In this document: in pieces, positions 43,745-54,809 of the stretch
How positions within the stretch are numbered: the stretch's first letter is position 1
Layout of the letters: the number at the start of each line of letters is the position of its first letter
NCBI GenBank assembly: GCA_036365515.1
Contig: CM070875.1
Coordinates: 88,430,128-88,494,127, forward strand
Direction: 5' to 3'
DNA from: Torymus aiolomorphi
Lineage: Eukaryota > Arthropoda > Insecta > Hymenoptera > Torymidae
DNA: 64,000 nt
Notes under the pieces: model-generated
Databases searched by the model: none
What the model was told of the DNA's origin: nothing
The model's input: only the letters and a program-made list of their open reading frames with translations
Program-made: the position numbers and the translations under genes

Positions 43745-45896
43745 TCAACTTTTTTTACTATTTTTTAAGCTCTGTTTATCGACATAATTCGTATTTGCCC
43801 TTAACGAGGTTGGAACATTCGTCTCCTCCTTCAGCTTATTCTCAGATGTTTTTTCATGTTTTGGTTTAAAATGCAGTAATTGATGATATCGACGTGCACA
43901 TTGGTTGCATCCATTACTCTTTTTACATTCGGAACGTATATGATCAGAGCCTAAACAGTTATAGCATAAACGCTGGTTTCTAATAATTCGCCATCTCTCG
44001 CGAATCGGTTCTCGTGTTAAATCTTTACACCAGGCGATGACATGATTATTTCTTCCACAATGCAAACAGCGAGTATTGGATTGAATCAAAACTTCGTCGA
44101 CATCATTTGAGCCTATGGCCAAGACACGAGCCATTTTTTTCTTACTGTCTTTGGATTGTATTTTAAGCATATTATCGTATGACAAAATATCGAAGGCTCC
44201 CGCTTTTCGAGCTTTTTCGACTTCTAGGAATAAAAAGTCGGCGATTTTTTCGAGATCCGACTTCTCACCATCTAAAGACATGGCAAAATTAAAACAGCTA
44301 AATATTAAGGATGTAGGAATTTTCCTAAGAGTTTCTTGAGCTAATTCAGGGCTATTTAAATAACCAATATGTTTCAATGCTTTAATAGAGGCTACAGAAT
44401 TTTTAAATTTGGAAGCGAATTCAATCAAACTCATTTCACCAGTGTCAAGATTAGGAAGAGCTCGAATCTCGTTTATAACTTTAAAACAATAACTTTTGGA
44501 CAGCCGAATCGCATTTCTAATGCTTGCATAATTTCAGTTGAACTATGTCCCGTAGCGAACAAACTTTTTGTTGATTCAAGAGTCTTGTTTTTCAAGGCTT
44601 CATATAAACGGATTGCATTTTCGGCTTCTGAATACTCGCCTATGTTTGATGAAGCAAAACAGCCTGTTTGAAACGCGGCCAATCTAACGGATCGCCATCA
44701 GAATGCGGTAGATTTTTTGTCGTGGAAATTCGCGAAATGAGTCGCGAGTTTTCTGTTTTTGAAGAGTTTTTTAATGTCTCTAAAGTACGTTCAATCGCAT
44801 TAGCTAACCGCGTGGAGGGATCTTCGTTTACATCGAAATTCGCATGACTATTATTATTTTGAAAAAACATCTGAGAATGTTCATGACCTCGTGCGACGTT
44901 TATCGGAGTCGATGTGGTTGGAAAATCTGCGTTTCTATGAGTAGTTACAGTAGAATAGTCATTATCGATAAAACGCTCTGCCTCTGTCGTACTGCGGTTA
45001 TGGTGTTGTTGTAAGACTGCTTCTGACGATACTTGCTTGAGATAGTTGTTGTCGGAGACAGGAACTGAAGGTTCGATCGCGATGATCGAAACTGGGGCTG
45101 ACAAAAATTGTACGCCACCGCCGCTGGGTAGAGGTGCAGTAGAAAACCTCCCACCACCGTTGTTGCTGAAAATCGGCACAGTCAAAAACTGCGTTCTGAG
45201 GCTGGTGAAGGGTACACTGGTGAACTGTGCGCCGCCGCTGCTGTTGGAGGGAACATTAGAGAAGTGCGCCCCGACGTCACCATAGAAGGGCGCAACGGAG
45301 ATCTGTGCACCGTCACTGCTCAGAGATGGCATAGTGGAAAACTGCGCCCCGTCGCCGCTGGAGGAGGCGCACTGGGAAACTGCGCGTCGTTGTCGCTGCG
45401 AAAAGGCGCAGTCAAACTGCGTACTGCTGCTGCTGGGAAGAGGCGCACGAGGAGGCGCACTGGGCAACTGCGCGCCGTTATCGCTGCGAAGAGGCGCAGT
45501 CGAAAACTGCGCACCGCTGCTGCTGGGAGGAGGAGCACGAGGAGGCGCATTGGGTAACTGCGCGCCGTCATCGCTGCGAAGAGGCGCAGTCGAAAACTGC
45601 GCACCACTGCTGCTGGGAGGAGACGCACGAGGAGGCGTACTGGGTAACTGCGCGCCGTCGTCGCTGCGAAGAGGCGCAGTCGAAAACTGCGCACCGCTGC
45701 TGCTGGGAGGAGGCGCACGAGGAGGCGCACTGGAAGACTGCGCGCCGTCGTCCCTGCAAAGAGGCGTAGTCGAAGACTGTAGGCCGCTGCTACTGAGAAG
45801 CGCTTTTTTTGATGATACAGCTTGTATAGGTTCTTGCTTCTTTCTCTTCACCATGATCACAGGAATGAAATTTATTCTTCCTCCGTACAAGAACAA
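43745..45896 (-). pseudogene. Pao retrotransposon gag with zinc knuckles, frameshifted
   Basis: The N-terminal frame (44640-45896) is basic, then carries a run of 30-residue repeats, and reaches DPLDWPRFKQAVLLHQ. A frameshift moves it to 44473-44682 (SSNIGEYSEAENAIRLYEAL, TEIMQALEMRFGCPK). A second shift moves it to 43745-44434, which contains SLIEFASKFKNSVASIKAL and two zinc knuckles (CLHCGRNNHVIAWC and CYNCLGSDHIRSEC) plus a trailing Cys/His motif (CNQCARRYHQLLH). This order is standard for BEL/Pao gag, which forms the particle and binds RNA. Two frameshifts make it inactive. Confidence 0.92.
45335..45790 (-). repeat. 90-bp coding minisatellite inside the Pao gag, about 5 units
   Basis: Units encode a GAQFSTAPLRSDDGAQLPSA-type sequence followed by PPRAPPPSSS, 30 residues each. 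A 90-bp unit is a multiple of three, so frame is preserved in copies and all three frames stay open, which explains several overlapping open frames on both strands. It is GC-rich and C/G-skewed against AT-rich surroundings. Confidence 0.85.
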
Positions 45897-45909
45897 TTAT
45901 TAGGACAGT

Positions 45910-45927
45910 GTCCCTGTTCGGGCGCCA
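45910..45927 (-). promoter_or_regulatory. Primer binding site, tRNA-Lys type
   Basis: On the minus strand the 18 bases TGGCGCCCGAACAGGGAC lie one base inside the LTR. This is the well-known complement of the 3' end of the tRNA-Lys (UUU) type used by many retroelements. It primes minus-strand DNA synthesis. Position between LTR and gag confirms the orientation of the Pao element. Confidence 0.92.
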
Positions 45928-45928
45928 A

Positions 45929-46325
45929 TGTTTTGCTACGAGCGAATTAACGGCAGGAGAATAGCAAATAGTTTTAAGAAGAAGAATTAGAAGAACAAAG
46001 CTTTATTTAGATTAAATACAATATTCGTAATACAGGGTAAATAACGACGTGGTTACTTTAATGGTTTCTGACAGAATGGATTTTCGCTTAATGCAAGTTA
46101 CAATTAAACAAATTCAACTATAACCATAGCAACGCTTCTACTTTTGTTTTTTTTTTTTCGAAATAGCAATGAAATTGCGCAGTAGCCAACGTCCACGAGA
46201 TAGCCTTTTCGCTACCTTCGCGCCGTGGTCTCGTCTTTTATCGACTCATGTTCGAATCGGTAGCGAGACAAAATGCGGCCCCATGAAGTCCTTTTTTCTT
46301 CATGTGCACGCGGCTTATGCCAACA
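45929..46325 (-). repeat. 5' LTR of the Pao element, 397 bp
   Basis: On the minus strand the LTR starts TGTTGGCATAAGCC at 46325 and ends GCAAAACA at 45929, so it is bounded by TG...CA and sits directly against the primer binding site. An AATAAAG polyadenylation-type signal lies near 46004 on the minus strand. It is inserted into the glycoprotein gene of the neighbouring gypsy element. The matching 3' LTR is absent because the Pao element is cut at 42735. Confidence 0.82.
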
Positions 46326-47046
46326 ATTTAATCATAATTAGAACAGTGCCCTTAAATAGAACATCGTATTTGTTATCAAAATAATTTTCGTTTGGAAAAT
46401 GCGACCAAAATGTGTAACCGGCTTGAACGTCTATGCAATGCTCGTCTGAGAATTTGCATGTAGTTCCTGAATTTAAATGTAATTTATTATTATTTAAATT
46501 TAGCTTTGCGTATTCTTCCGTAAGTGTAATTTTTATGAGCCCTTGAACAAGAACATTATCCCAACTTCCGTAATCATCCGCGTAGGTGCCTCCTGAACAA
46601 GATTTCCCTTCGATTTTTCCTGCGAGGTCTATTCCTACTATTTTTGTTTCATTTATTTTAATATTTGCTTTTGTATGAAAGTTGTCATACTTAAATATTC
46701 CTGTATTGTGTAGAAATTTACATTGTTCAACACTAATGTCGTATAAATATTCCTGTAGGCCGTTTTCAACTGGACCTAAGTGGCTGAACATTCCGCAGTG
46801 ATATATTGTTCTTCTTATTTCTATTTTGCATTGCATTACGTGATTTGCTTTGAATTCCGCTAATTGTAGTAATTGTATGGTCGTATTTTTGATTACTAAA
46901 TCTTCCTCGTGAAAATTACAGTCTCCGTTATCTACAAGAGAGTACGTTGTTACTGTTGGGTCAGTAGAACCGCAATCGTATCCAATTATTGCTTGATTTG
47001 GTTGTAGTAAATTATATATTATAAAAATGTTTAGTAACTCCATCAT
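46326..47046 (-). pseudogene. Viral-type glycoprotein (env-like) gene of the gypsy element, truncated
   Basis: The ORF starts MMELLNIFIIYNLLQPNQA, a hydrophobic signal-like segment, followed by a Cys-rich ectodomain (IIGYDCGS, VDNGDCNF, IYHCGMFSHLG, SVEQCKFLH, KSCSGGTYADDYGSW, GTTCKFSDEHCID). The fold pattern resembles the surface glycoproteins of chuvirus-type RNA viruses that insect retrotransposons have captured. It lies 33 bp downstream of the integrase end, where env-like genes sit in gypsy-type elements. The frame is cut at 46325 by the Pao LTR; the last few codons are LTR sequence. About 240 residues remain, so the fusion and membrane-anchor parts are missing. The assignment is by pattern recognition. 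Confidence 0.72.
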
Positions 47047-47079
47047 GTCCTATAACAGAAAATTATGTTATTATTTTTA

Positions 47080-48304
47080 CTATTTTACAAGGCTTAATTT
47101 GTTCGAATGAACTGTTTTTGCTTTTCCGTTATAGTTTATAGTAATATTGGTATTTGCATTTATTTTTATTATGTCAAACGGACCTTGATAATGATTTTGT
47201 TCAAGTTTTCCCGGTTTTGGTTCTTTTAAGAGCCATACTTTGTCGCCTTTTTTAAATTGTATCGGGTTTATAAGTTTATCATAATAAATTTTTGATTTTT
47301 GTTTCGAAAGTATTAAGTTATTTCTAGCTAACTCGGTAGTTGCGGTCATGTTTCCTATTAATTTCTCTAAATACCCGTTATAGGTCGGTAATAATTCCGA
47401 TTTTTTTATTGGTTCACTAGATGGAACTCTTGCAGTATAAGCAAAAACAAGTTCACATGGTGTAAACTTATGACTACTATGTACGCTTGTATTATAATGA
47501 AGTTGTGCAAATTCTATTAATTCATATTTTTATGTTGAAAAATTTTTTAGATATTCGCATAGTGGGTGGTGTGCCCTTTCTAAGGATCCATTTGATTGTG
47601 GCGAAAATGCTGTTGTTTCAATTTTTTTTAATTTGAATCTTTTAGCTATTTTTTTCATAAGACTACTTGTAAAATTTGCTCCTCTATCGGTTAGTACTAT
47701 TTTTGGTGTGCCAAATATACATATAAAATTTGTTATAAAAGCGTTTGATACTGATTCCGCCGTTTGATCTTCTAGGCACGATAAAATTATTAATTTAGAT
47801 AATTGATCTTGTACAGATAAGATATATTTATTACTATATTTAGTAGTGTTAAATGGACCTATAATATCCATAGCAATTTTATCAAAAGTTTTTGCTGGTG
47901 TGTCCGTGATAATCATTGGCTGCTGAGTTTTTTTCCGTTTTAATTTATTTCTTTGGCAGATTTCGCATTTGTTTACTCTGCTCTGAATATCTGATTTCAA
48001 ATTTTCCTAAAAATATTTCTCTTTGATACGATTGTAAATTCTGTTTATACCTGAATGTCTCCCTATTGTAGAGAAGTGATAAGTATCAAAAGTTCTATTT
48101 CTATCGTTTATATTTACATAATCTACATTATTTAGACATATTATTACTTTAATTTTTGTGTTTTGAAAATTGTCTTTCAATACTTCTTCTATTTCTTCCC
48201 AACTTATGTTTAAAATTTCAATATTCCTCGATATGCTAAAAATGAATATCTTCTGTGTGTTTAAAATTTCTTTTAATTTTGGTATTAATTTTATTAAGTT
48301 TTCT
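47080..48304 (-). pseudogene. Gypsy integrase, separated from the rest of pol by an insertion
   Basis: Zinc-binding region: HSGINRIYNRIKEKYF near 48030 and CEICQRNKLKRKK near 47960. Catalytic core: MDIIGPFNTTKYSNKY (first Asp), LTDRGANFTSS (second Asp) and SPQSNGSLERAH (Glu), so all three catalytic residues are present. A C-terminal domain follows (KKGDKVWLLKEPKPGK, then the end at 47080). In-frame TAG near 48007 and TAA near 47530 interrupt it. At the 5' side the gene is broken exactly at a TTAA at 48305-48308 by the 9.5-kb element and resumes at 57766. Confidence 0.92.
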
Positions 48305-48469
48305 TTAAGGGGGTGTCAAACTCAATTCTGCGATTTGACCGACCCATAGGTCGGTAAGGTAGGAAGTACATACTATTGATGAAATATGACACAAGCGGCA
48401 TCTCTGGAAAATCGTAATAGATTTTAACATAGATGGCGCTACATATTTCAAAAATATTAAAGATACGCG

Positions 48470-49085
48470 TTTTTTTATTACAAACAATTGTACATATTTC
48501 GCGTATACGTATTTCTTTTTATAATTAATTATGCGTATTTTGCGTATACGCATTTTTATTGTTAATAATAGTGCGTATTTCACATATATACGCATATTTA
48601 TTACAAATAATTCTGCGCATTTCGCTTATACGCATTTTATAATAATTTGGTGTATTTCGCCTATACACATATTTTATTCTAAATAATTATGCGTATTTCG
48701 CTTATACGCACTTTTCAGTGTTATCAATTGTGAGCATTTCGCCTATACGCATTTTATAATAAATAATTTGGTGTATTTCGCCTATACACATGTTTTATTA
48801 TAAATAATTATGCGTATTTCGCTTATACGCACTTTTCAGTGTTATTAATTGTGCGCATTTTGCCTATACGCATTTTATAATAAATAATTTTGTGTATTTC
48901 GCCTATACACATGTTTTATTATAAATAATTATGCGTATTTCGCTTATACGCACTTCTCAGTGTTATTAATCGTGTGCATTTTGCCTACACGCATTTTATA
49001 ATAAATAATTTTGTGTATTTCGACTATACACATGTTCTATTATAAATAAATGTGCGCATTTCGCCTATACAAATTTCTTATAATA
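48470..49085. repeat. TGCGTATTTCGCCTATACGC minisatellite, left block
   Basis: Units like TGCGTATTTCGCCTATACGC separated by short AT-rich spacers, spaced roughly 55-65 bp and often alternating, repeat about ten or more times. Each unit is itself partly palindromic (GCGTAT...ATACGC). A second block of the same units lies at 52130-52385. Confidence 0.85.
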
Positions 49086-49189
49086 ATGAGATGCAGATTC
49101 GTCACTTTATTATATAGTCTCAGTTATTATTGACGTTTCAAAATTCAGGACGTCGCCTCGCATGATTGCAACTGTTTTCTTAAAAATGG

Positions 49190-50065
49190 TAGTGCGTTTC
49201 GTAGGTTTTTGTGTCCCGGTGAAGGGACAGATCGGATGCGAGGTCTAGGTGTTTAGATGGCCGATGATGGAGTCCGGGTTATGCGCTCCATAGGTTTTTG
49301 TACTCAGGTGTCGAGACAGCTCGATTACGAGGTCTAGCTGTTCCAGGTGGCCGGTGATAGAGTGTAAGTGATGCGCTCCGAAGATTTTTGTGTCCAGATG
49401 TCGGGACAGATCGTATGCGAGGTCTGAGCGTTCCAGGTGGACGATGATGGAGTTTACGTGATACGCTCCGTAGGTTTTGTGTCCAGAGACCAAGACAAAT
49501 CGAATGCGAGGTCTAGGTGTTACAGATGGCCGATGATGGAGTCCGGGTAGTGCGCTTCGTAGGTTTTTGAGTCTTGGTGTCGGGACAGCTCGAATACGAG
49601 GTCTAGCTGTTCCAGGCGGCTGATGATACGCTTCGTAGACTTCGGTGTCCAGGTGTTTTGACAGATCGGATGCGAGGTCTAGGTGTTCCAGGCGGCCGAT
49701 GATGGAGTTCGGGTAGTACGCTCCGTAGGTTTTTGTGTCCAGGTGAAGGGACAGGTCGGATGCAAGGTCTAGGTGTTGCAGATGGCCGATGATGTAATCC
49801 GGGTGATGCGCTCTGAAGATTTTTGTGTCCAGGTGTCGGGACAGATCGGATGCGAGGTTTAGGCGTTCCAGGTAGCCGATGATGGAGTTTACGTGACGCG
49901 CTCCGTAGGTTTTTGTGTCCAGAGGCCAGGACAAATCGAATGCGAGGTCTAGGTGTTCCAGATGGTCGATGAGTCCGGGTAGTGCGCTCCGTAGGTTTTT
50001 GTGTCCAGGTGAAGGGACAGGTCGGATGCGAGGTCTAGGTGTTTAGATGGCCGATGATGGAGTCC
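49190..50065 (-). repeat. 90-bp minisatellite, about 9-10 units, coding-like in one frame
   Basis: Units contain GTGTCCAGGTG, GGACAGATCGGATGCGAGGT, CTAGGTGTTCCAG and GGCCGATGATGGAGT. On the minus strand most units stay in one frame (49245-49934), giving a 30-residue repeat like LDTKTYGA...SIIGHLEHLDLASDLSRH. The 90-bp unit length explains the open frame. A related block runs in the opposite direction at 52530-52960. I do not consider it a gene. Confidence 0.82.
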
Positions 50066-50349
50066 AATTTAATATTATGATTTTCAAAATATTACCTGTA
50101 TCTGAAATTTTGTGGCACTGTACTGCACTTTTTTGTACATATTCTGGATGTAGTTTACAAAATTTCTACCAAGAGATAGTTTAGATTTGGTTTTTATTTT
50201 TTTGGTTGAGGGTTTAATTGTTCATTGAAATTTAAACAAATTTCAATGTTTTTATTTTTTTATTCAATCTAACCATAAAAAAAATGTCAATATGAAATCA
50301 AGTTATCTTTTGGTAGATTTTAAGTATTTGCTGCTAAAAATAAATTGGA

Positions 50350-51700
50350 TATTTCAGGTGAAGTCAGCAGCTCAAAATTTTAAAATCGCTCAAAACTCGT
50401 TTTCTTTTAGTTTTTTATGAACAAAAAATGTTTCTCAAATTTTAAATCGATATTTGCAAAAATAAAAAAACTATGCAACATTGAAAATTCAATTTTTTTG
50501 CAATTTTTGGTTAAAATCCAAGTTTATTCATTTTTTAACTCAAAATCTTGAAACTTTTTGTATAGTACATTGATTGGCAAAAGGTTTGCATTTTTTCTGT
50601 AGAATGTGCCAGTATTTATTTTATGACTCTTTTTGAAAGTCTCTGATTGGCTGCTTCTTAGTATACCTTCATCAAAGGATATTGAGGCTGCGACCAAATA
50701 TTCTTTATTCGACCAATTTTTTTTGTATTCTTCTTCGAAAACCCTTCAAAATGCTTTTTTTGATCAATACTGGCCGAGCAAAGGGAAAAAAGTGGATTTT
50801 TTGAAATATCAAGAAAAATCCATAATTTCAATTATTGATAACATGATTAATGAAACTGAACATTATTCATACATCTTATGGCATGGACCGTACCACTGAA
50901 TTTTGTTAGAACATCAAGTAGAACATTATAAATATCTATTTTCAATAATATTAGGCTTACACAATAACCAATACCTAATTATGAATTAATAATAAATTAA
51001 GCTATAGAGGTTAATTACTATAAAGCTGTCAAAATGAAATCAGGCAACAGACTGATAATTTCATTCATAATTAGGTATCGCTTATTGTGTAAGCCTAATA
51101 TTATTGAAAATAGATATTTCTAATGTTCTATTTGATGCTCTAACAAAATTCAGTGGTACGGTCCATGCCATAAGATGTATGAATAATATTCAGTTTCATT
51201 AATCATGTTATCAAAAATTGAAATTATGGATTTTTCTTGATATTTAAAAAAATTGTAACTTTTTTCCCTATGCTCTGCCAGTATTGATAAAAAGCATTTT
51301 GAAGGGTTTTCGAAGAAGAATACAAAAAAATTTGTCGAATAAAGAATATTTGGCCGCAACCTCAATATCCTTTGATGAAGGTATACTAAGAAGCAGCCAA
51401 TCAGAGACTTTCAAAAAGGGTCATAAAATAAATACTGGCACATTCTACAGAAAAATTCAAACCTTTTGCCAATCAATGTACTATACAAAAAGTTTCAAGA
51501 TTTTCAGTTAAAAAATGAATAAACTTGGATTTTAACAAAAAATTGCAAAAAAATTGAATTTTCAATATTGCATAGCTTTTTTATTTTTGCAAATATCGAA
51601 CTAAAATTTGAGGAACATTTTTTATTCATAAAAACTAAAAGAAAACGAGTTTTGAGGGATTTTAAAATTTTGAGCTGCTGACTTCACGTGAAATATTCCA
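50350..51700. repeat. 1.35-kb palindrome, arms about 640 bp
   Basis: GTGAAGTCAGCAGCTCAAAA near 50359 is answered by TTTTGAGCTGCTGACTTCAC near 51670. ATTAGGCTTACACAATAACC near 50951 is answered near 51075-51096 around the centre. The small unpaired centre lies at about 50985-51060. Similar peptides from plus (50633-50899) and minus (51150-51365) reflect the inversion. Confidence 0.92.
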
Positions 51701-52125
51701 TATACGTGAAACAACAGGAGGGTGTAACAAAATTTGAGACCAAGGGTTGAACTTCAAATGAACCTGAGTATGGTATATAAGTTGATCCGCATTTTAAAAT
51801 ATACACCTTCCATCATATAAACGCATAACTGCAAATTGAACATTTTAACAAAATTTGTATTATTAGAAGTATTGTCATTAATAACTACTTTGCATTATAC
51901 TTGTCATGCTACTGAATGATTGGCAAAAGTAGAGCTACTATAATTTCATTGAGCTAGGCTCATAAGTTTCTTTAGCTTCTTTTCAAATTTTATGAGTTTT
52001 GTTGAAAAAAAACGGAAAAGAATTAATTTTATGTCAAGACATCTAGTTTCTTATAAATAGATAACTAAATAAACTCATGTAATTGTAATTCTTTTCTGTT
52101 ATAATTAAATATGTTCGCCCATACA
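51701..52125. other. AT-rich non-coding spacer inside the 9.5-kb element
   Basis: No repeat partner or coding signal identified. Confidence 0.4.
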
Positions 52126-52129
52126 CCTT

Positions 52130-52960
52130 TCCTTATAACTAATAATTGTGCGTATTTCGTCTATACGCATTTTTGCATTATAAACAACTGTGCCTATTTC
52201 GTTTATACATATTTTTGATATTATAAATAATTGTGCGTATTTCGCTTGTACGAATTTTTTATTATAAATAATTGTGCGTATTTCGCCTATACGCATTTTT
52301 GTATGATAAATAATTGTGCGCATTTCGCATATACGCATTATTTATTATGAATAATTGTGCGTATTTCGCCTATACGCATTTTAATATTTACTATTTTTTT
52401 ATTACAAACACATGTCAATTTGAACGTAATTACGTTCGAATAAGTATTTATTTATAATCACGATTTTTACTTATAGTATAAAATTACGTGATTAGTAATA
52501 CTTTAAGTTTTGACATGTCCAACACCTATTAGCCAAAAACTACGGAGCGCACCACCTAAATATCGTCACCGGCTTCCCCGAAGACCTGGACCACGTATTA
52601 GATACGCCCTGATATCCAAACGCAAAAGACTACAAAGCGCACCACCTAGACCTCGTCATCGGCTACCCTGAACACCTGCGTATTAGATGCGCCCTGATAT
52701 TTTAATGCAAAAAACCTAGACTCCATCATCGGTTACCACAAAGACCTAAACCACGCATTTGATACGTTCCAACATCTAGAGACAAAAAACTACGGAGCGC
52801 ACGACCTAGACATCATCATCGGCTACCCCGAACACTTTGACTACGTATTAGATGCGTCCTGGGATCTAAACGCAAAAAACTTCGGAGCGCATCACCTCGA
52901 CTCCATCATTGACCACCTCAAAGACCTAGACGACGCATTCGATGCTTTCAATTATCGATA
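52130..52960. repeat. Second blocks of the 20-mer minisatellite and the 90-bp minisatellite
   Basis: At 52130-52385 GTGCGTATTTCGCCTATACG-type units repeat about five times. At 52530-52930 units with ACGGAGCGCACCACCTA, CATCATCGGCTACC and CGCAAAAAACT run opposite to those at 49190-50065. Together with the central palindrome, the middle of the element is roughly mirror-symmetric. Confidence 0.8.
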
Positions 52961-53351
52961 AGTAACACTTCCTTATAATAGTTGTCATTTCCGTATTAGC
53001 AGGTAGCAACCGTTACCGCTATAGTATTTCTCCCTTACAATTGAAGGTGGAAGCAATGTATACTAAAATCGTGTAACGCTGTTACGTCGGTATATGCCGC
53101 TGATCCAACGATCGTATAATTGTGTAATTGTTGTAGTATGAAAAGCAACATACCGTAAAAGTATCGGTCCCTTACTAAGATTGCTAAAACCACCTTACTT
53201 ATATAGTAAAGGAACTCCTATACTCCACGAGTAAGCCGTTTTAACTGTAGCAGTAAGAGTTTTCTTTCCGTGTGCACCCGCAGAAAACTGTTACTTTTTG
53301 GGGAGATATAATTCGTACCTAAAAATCAGGTGTGCCCTAAATAGTGACATT

Positions 53352-53897
53352 AGTCTAGGCACCAGGGGGGTTTCCGTGGCCGATGGATGTCCACGCCTCC
53401 ACCAAAGCTTTTCTTACGTATTTTTGTCTGCTGATTCTGAATTTCGAAGGTGGACAGTCGCCAGAATGTTAGTTTTTGTTATTAACAATTTAATTGTTTA
53501 AACTGCGGCCAAATCAATATGATTAATTATAACTGAATCCTAACTGTCTAAAACTGTAGTAAATTGATCTAGAATTATGCACGTTTGCGCTCGAATTCGC
53601 GACTTATTGCACTAAATTTGCAATAATTCGGGTTCTAATCAAAATTTTTCAATTCTGAAAAAACGAGCATATTCTAGATCAATTTACTACAGTTTTAGGC
53701 AGTTAGGATTCAGTTATAATTAATCATATTGATTTGGCAGCAATTTAAACAATTAAATTGTTAATAACAAAAAACTAACAGTCTGGCGACGTTCCACCTT
53801 CGAAATTCAGAATCAGCAGTCAAAAATACGTAAGAAAAGCTTTGGTGGAAGTGTGGACATCCATCGGCCACGGAAACCCCCCTGGCGCCTAGACTAC
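53352..53897. repeat. Hairpin, arms about 230 bp
   Basis: GTCTAGGCACCAGGGGGGTT at 53352 is answered by AACCCCCCTGGCGCCTAGAC ending at 53897. The arms continue through GGCCGATGGATGTCCAC, AAAGCTTTTCTTACGTATTT and TATTAACAATTTAATTGTTT. The loop lies at about 53580-53665. High identity suggests a recent or gene-converted palindrome, possibly a nested MITE. Confidence 0.92.
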
Positions 53898-53934
53898 ATC
53901 TCGAGTCTGTCGCGGGAGCGCAGACATTCAAGTA

Positions 53935-54780
53935 TACCTTCGTCGTCCCTTCTCCGTCGTGTCCGCCTAGGTGATGTCCTCGGGAAGTGGTAGTTGCGTT
54001 GGCTGCCCTCGAGGAGAGTAGAATGATATGAAGACCTGTTGTCTTCTGCAGGAGCTCTTCGCTTAGAGCAAAACAAAATATATTAATAATGTTTTAGGCA
54101 GTAGGGATGAGGAGAGCAGTATCAAACTGCCAGGAACAGAGGAGTAGAGAGATGGAAAGTTGGAGGCTAGGTTCGGCTATACTACAGGATAAAGTCCAAA
54201 TCCGAAGTGAAGTACTTACTCGAGTGTCACGGAAGCGCGAACTACATTCAACTACACCTTCGCCCTCCCTTCTCCGTTGTGTTCGCCTAGGTGATGTCCT
54301 CGGGAAGTGGTAGTTGCGTTGGCTGTCCTCGAGAAGAGTAGAATTATATGAAGACTTGTTGTCTTCTACAGGAGCTCTTCACCTAGGACAATACGAAATA
54401 TATTAATAATGTATTAAGGAGTAGGAATGAGGATAGCAGTATCGAACTGCCAGGAACAGAGGAGTAGACCGATGGAAAGTTGGAGACTAGGTTCGGCTGT
54501 ACTACAAGATAAAGTCCAAATCCGAAGTGAAATACTTACTCGAGTCTGGCACAGGAGATCAAACTATATTTATATACACCTTCGCTCTCACTTCTACGAT
54601 ATGTTTGTCTAGCTGATGTCTTCAGGACGTGGTAGTTGTGTTGGCTGCCCTGGAGGAGAGTAGAATTATATGAAGACGTGTTGTCTTCTGCAGGAGCTCT
54701 TCGCCTAGGGCAAAACAGAATATATTAATAAAGTGTTAAGCAGTATAGGAATGAGGATAGCAGTATCGACCTGCCAGAAA
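53935..54780 (+). repeat. Tandem repeat, about 322-bp monomer, 2.7 copies
   Basis: A GATGTCCTCGGGAAGTGGTA-type phrase starts at about 53972, 54293 and 54616. Each copy includes GTTGTCTTCTGCAGGAGCTC or a variant, AACTGCCAGGAACAGAGGAG and GATAAAGTCCAAATCCGAAG. The small open frames at 54107 and 54427 are parallel reads of the monomer. Confidence 0.88.
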
Positions 54781-54809
54781 CAGAGGGAGTAGATAGATGG
54801 AAAGTTAAG

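Noticed and set aside
45046..45903. Plus-strand proteins over the Pao gag
   Set aside because: They are shadows of the GC-rich 90-bp coding minisatellite on the other strand.
48470..49085. CRISPR array, because of regularly spaced short repeats
   Set aside because: Spacers are AT-rich and similar to each other, units are palindromic and diverged, no cas genes exist and the DNA is eukaryotic.
49245..49934. A 229-residue repeat protein
   Set aside because: It is produced by a 90-bp minisatellite whose length is a multiple of three. One segment in the middle is already out of frame, which argues against selection on a protein.
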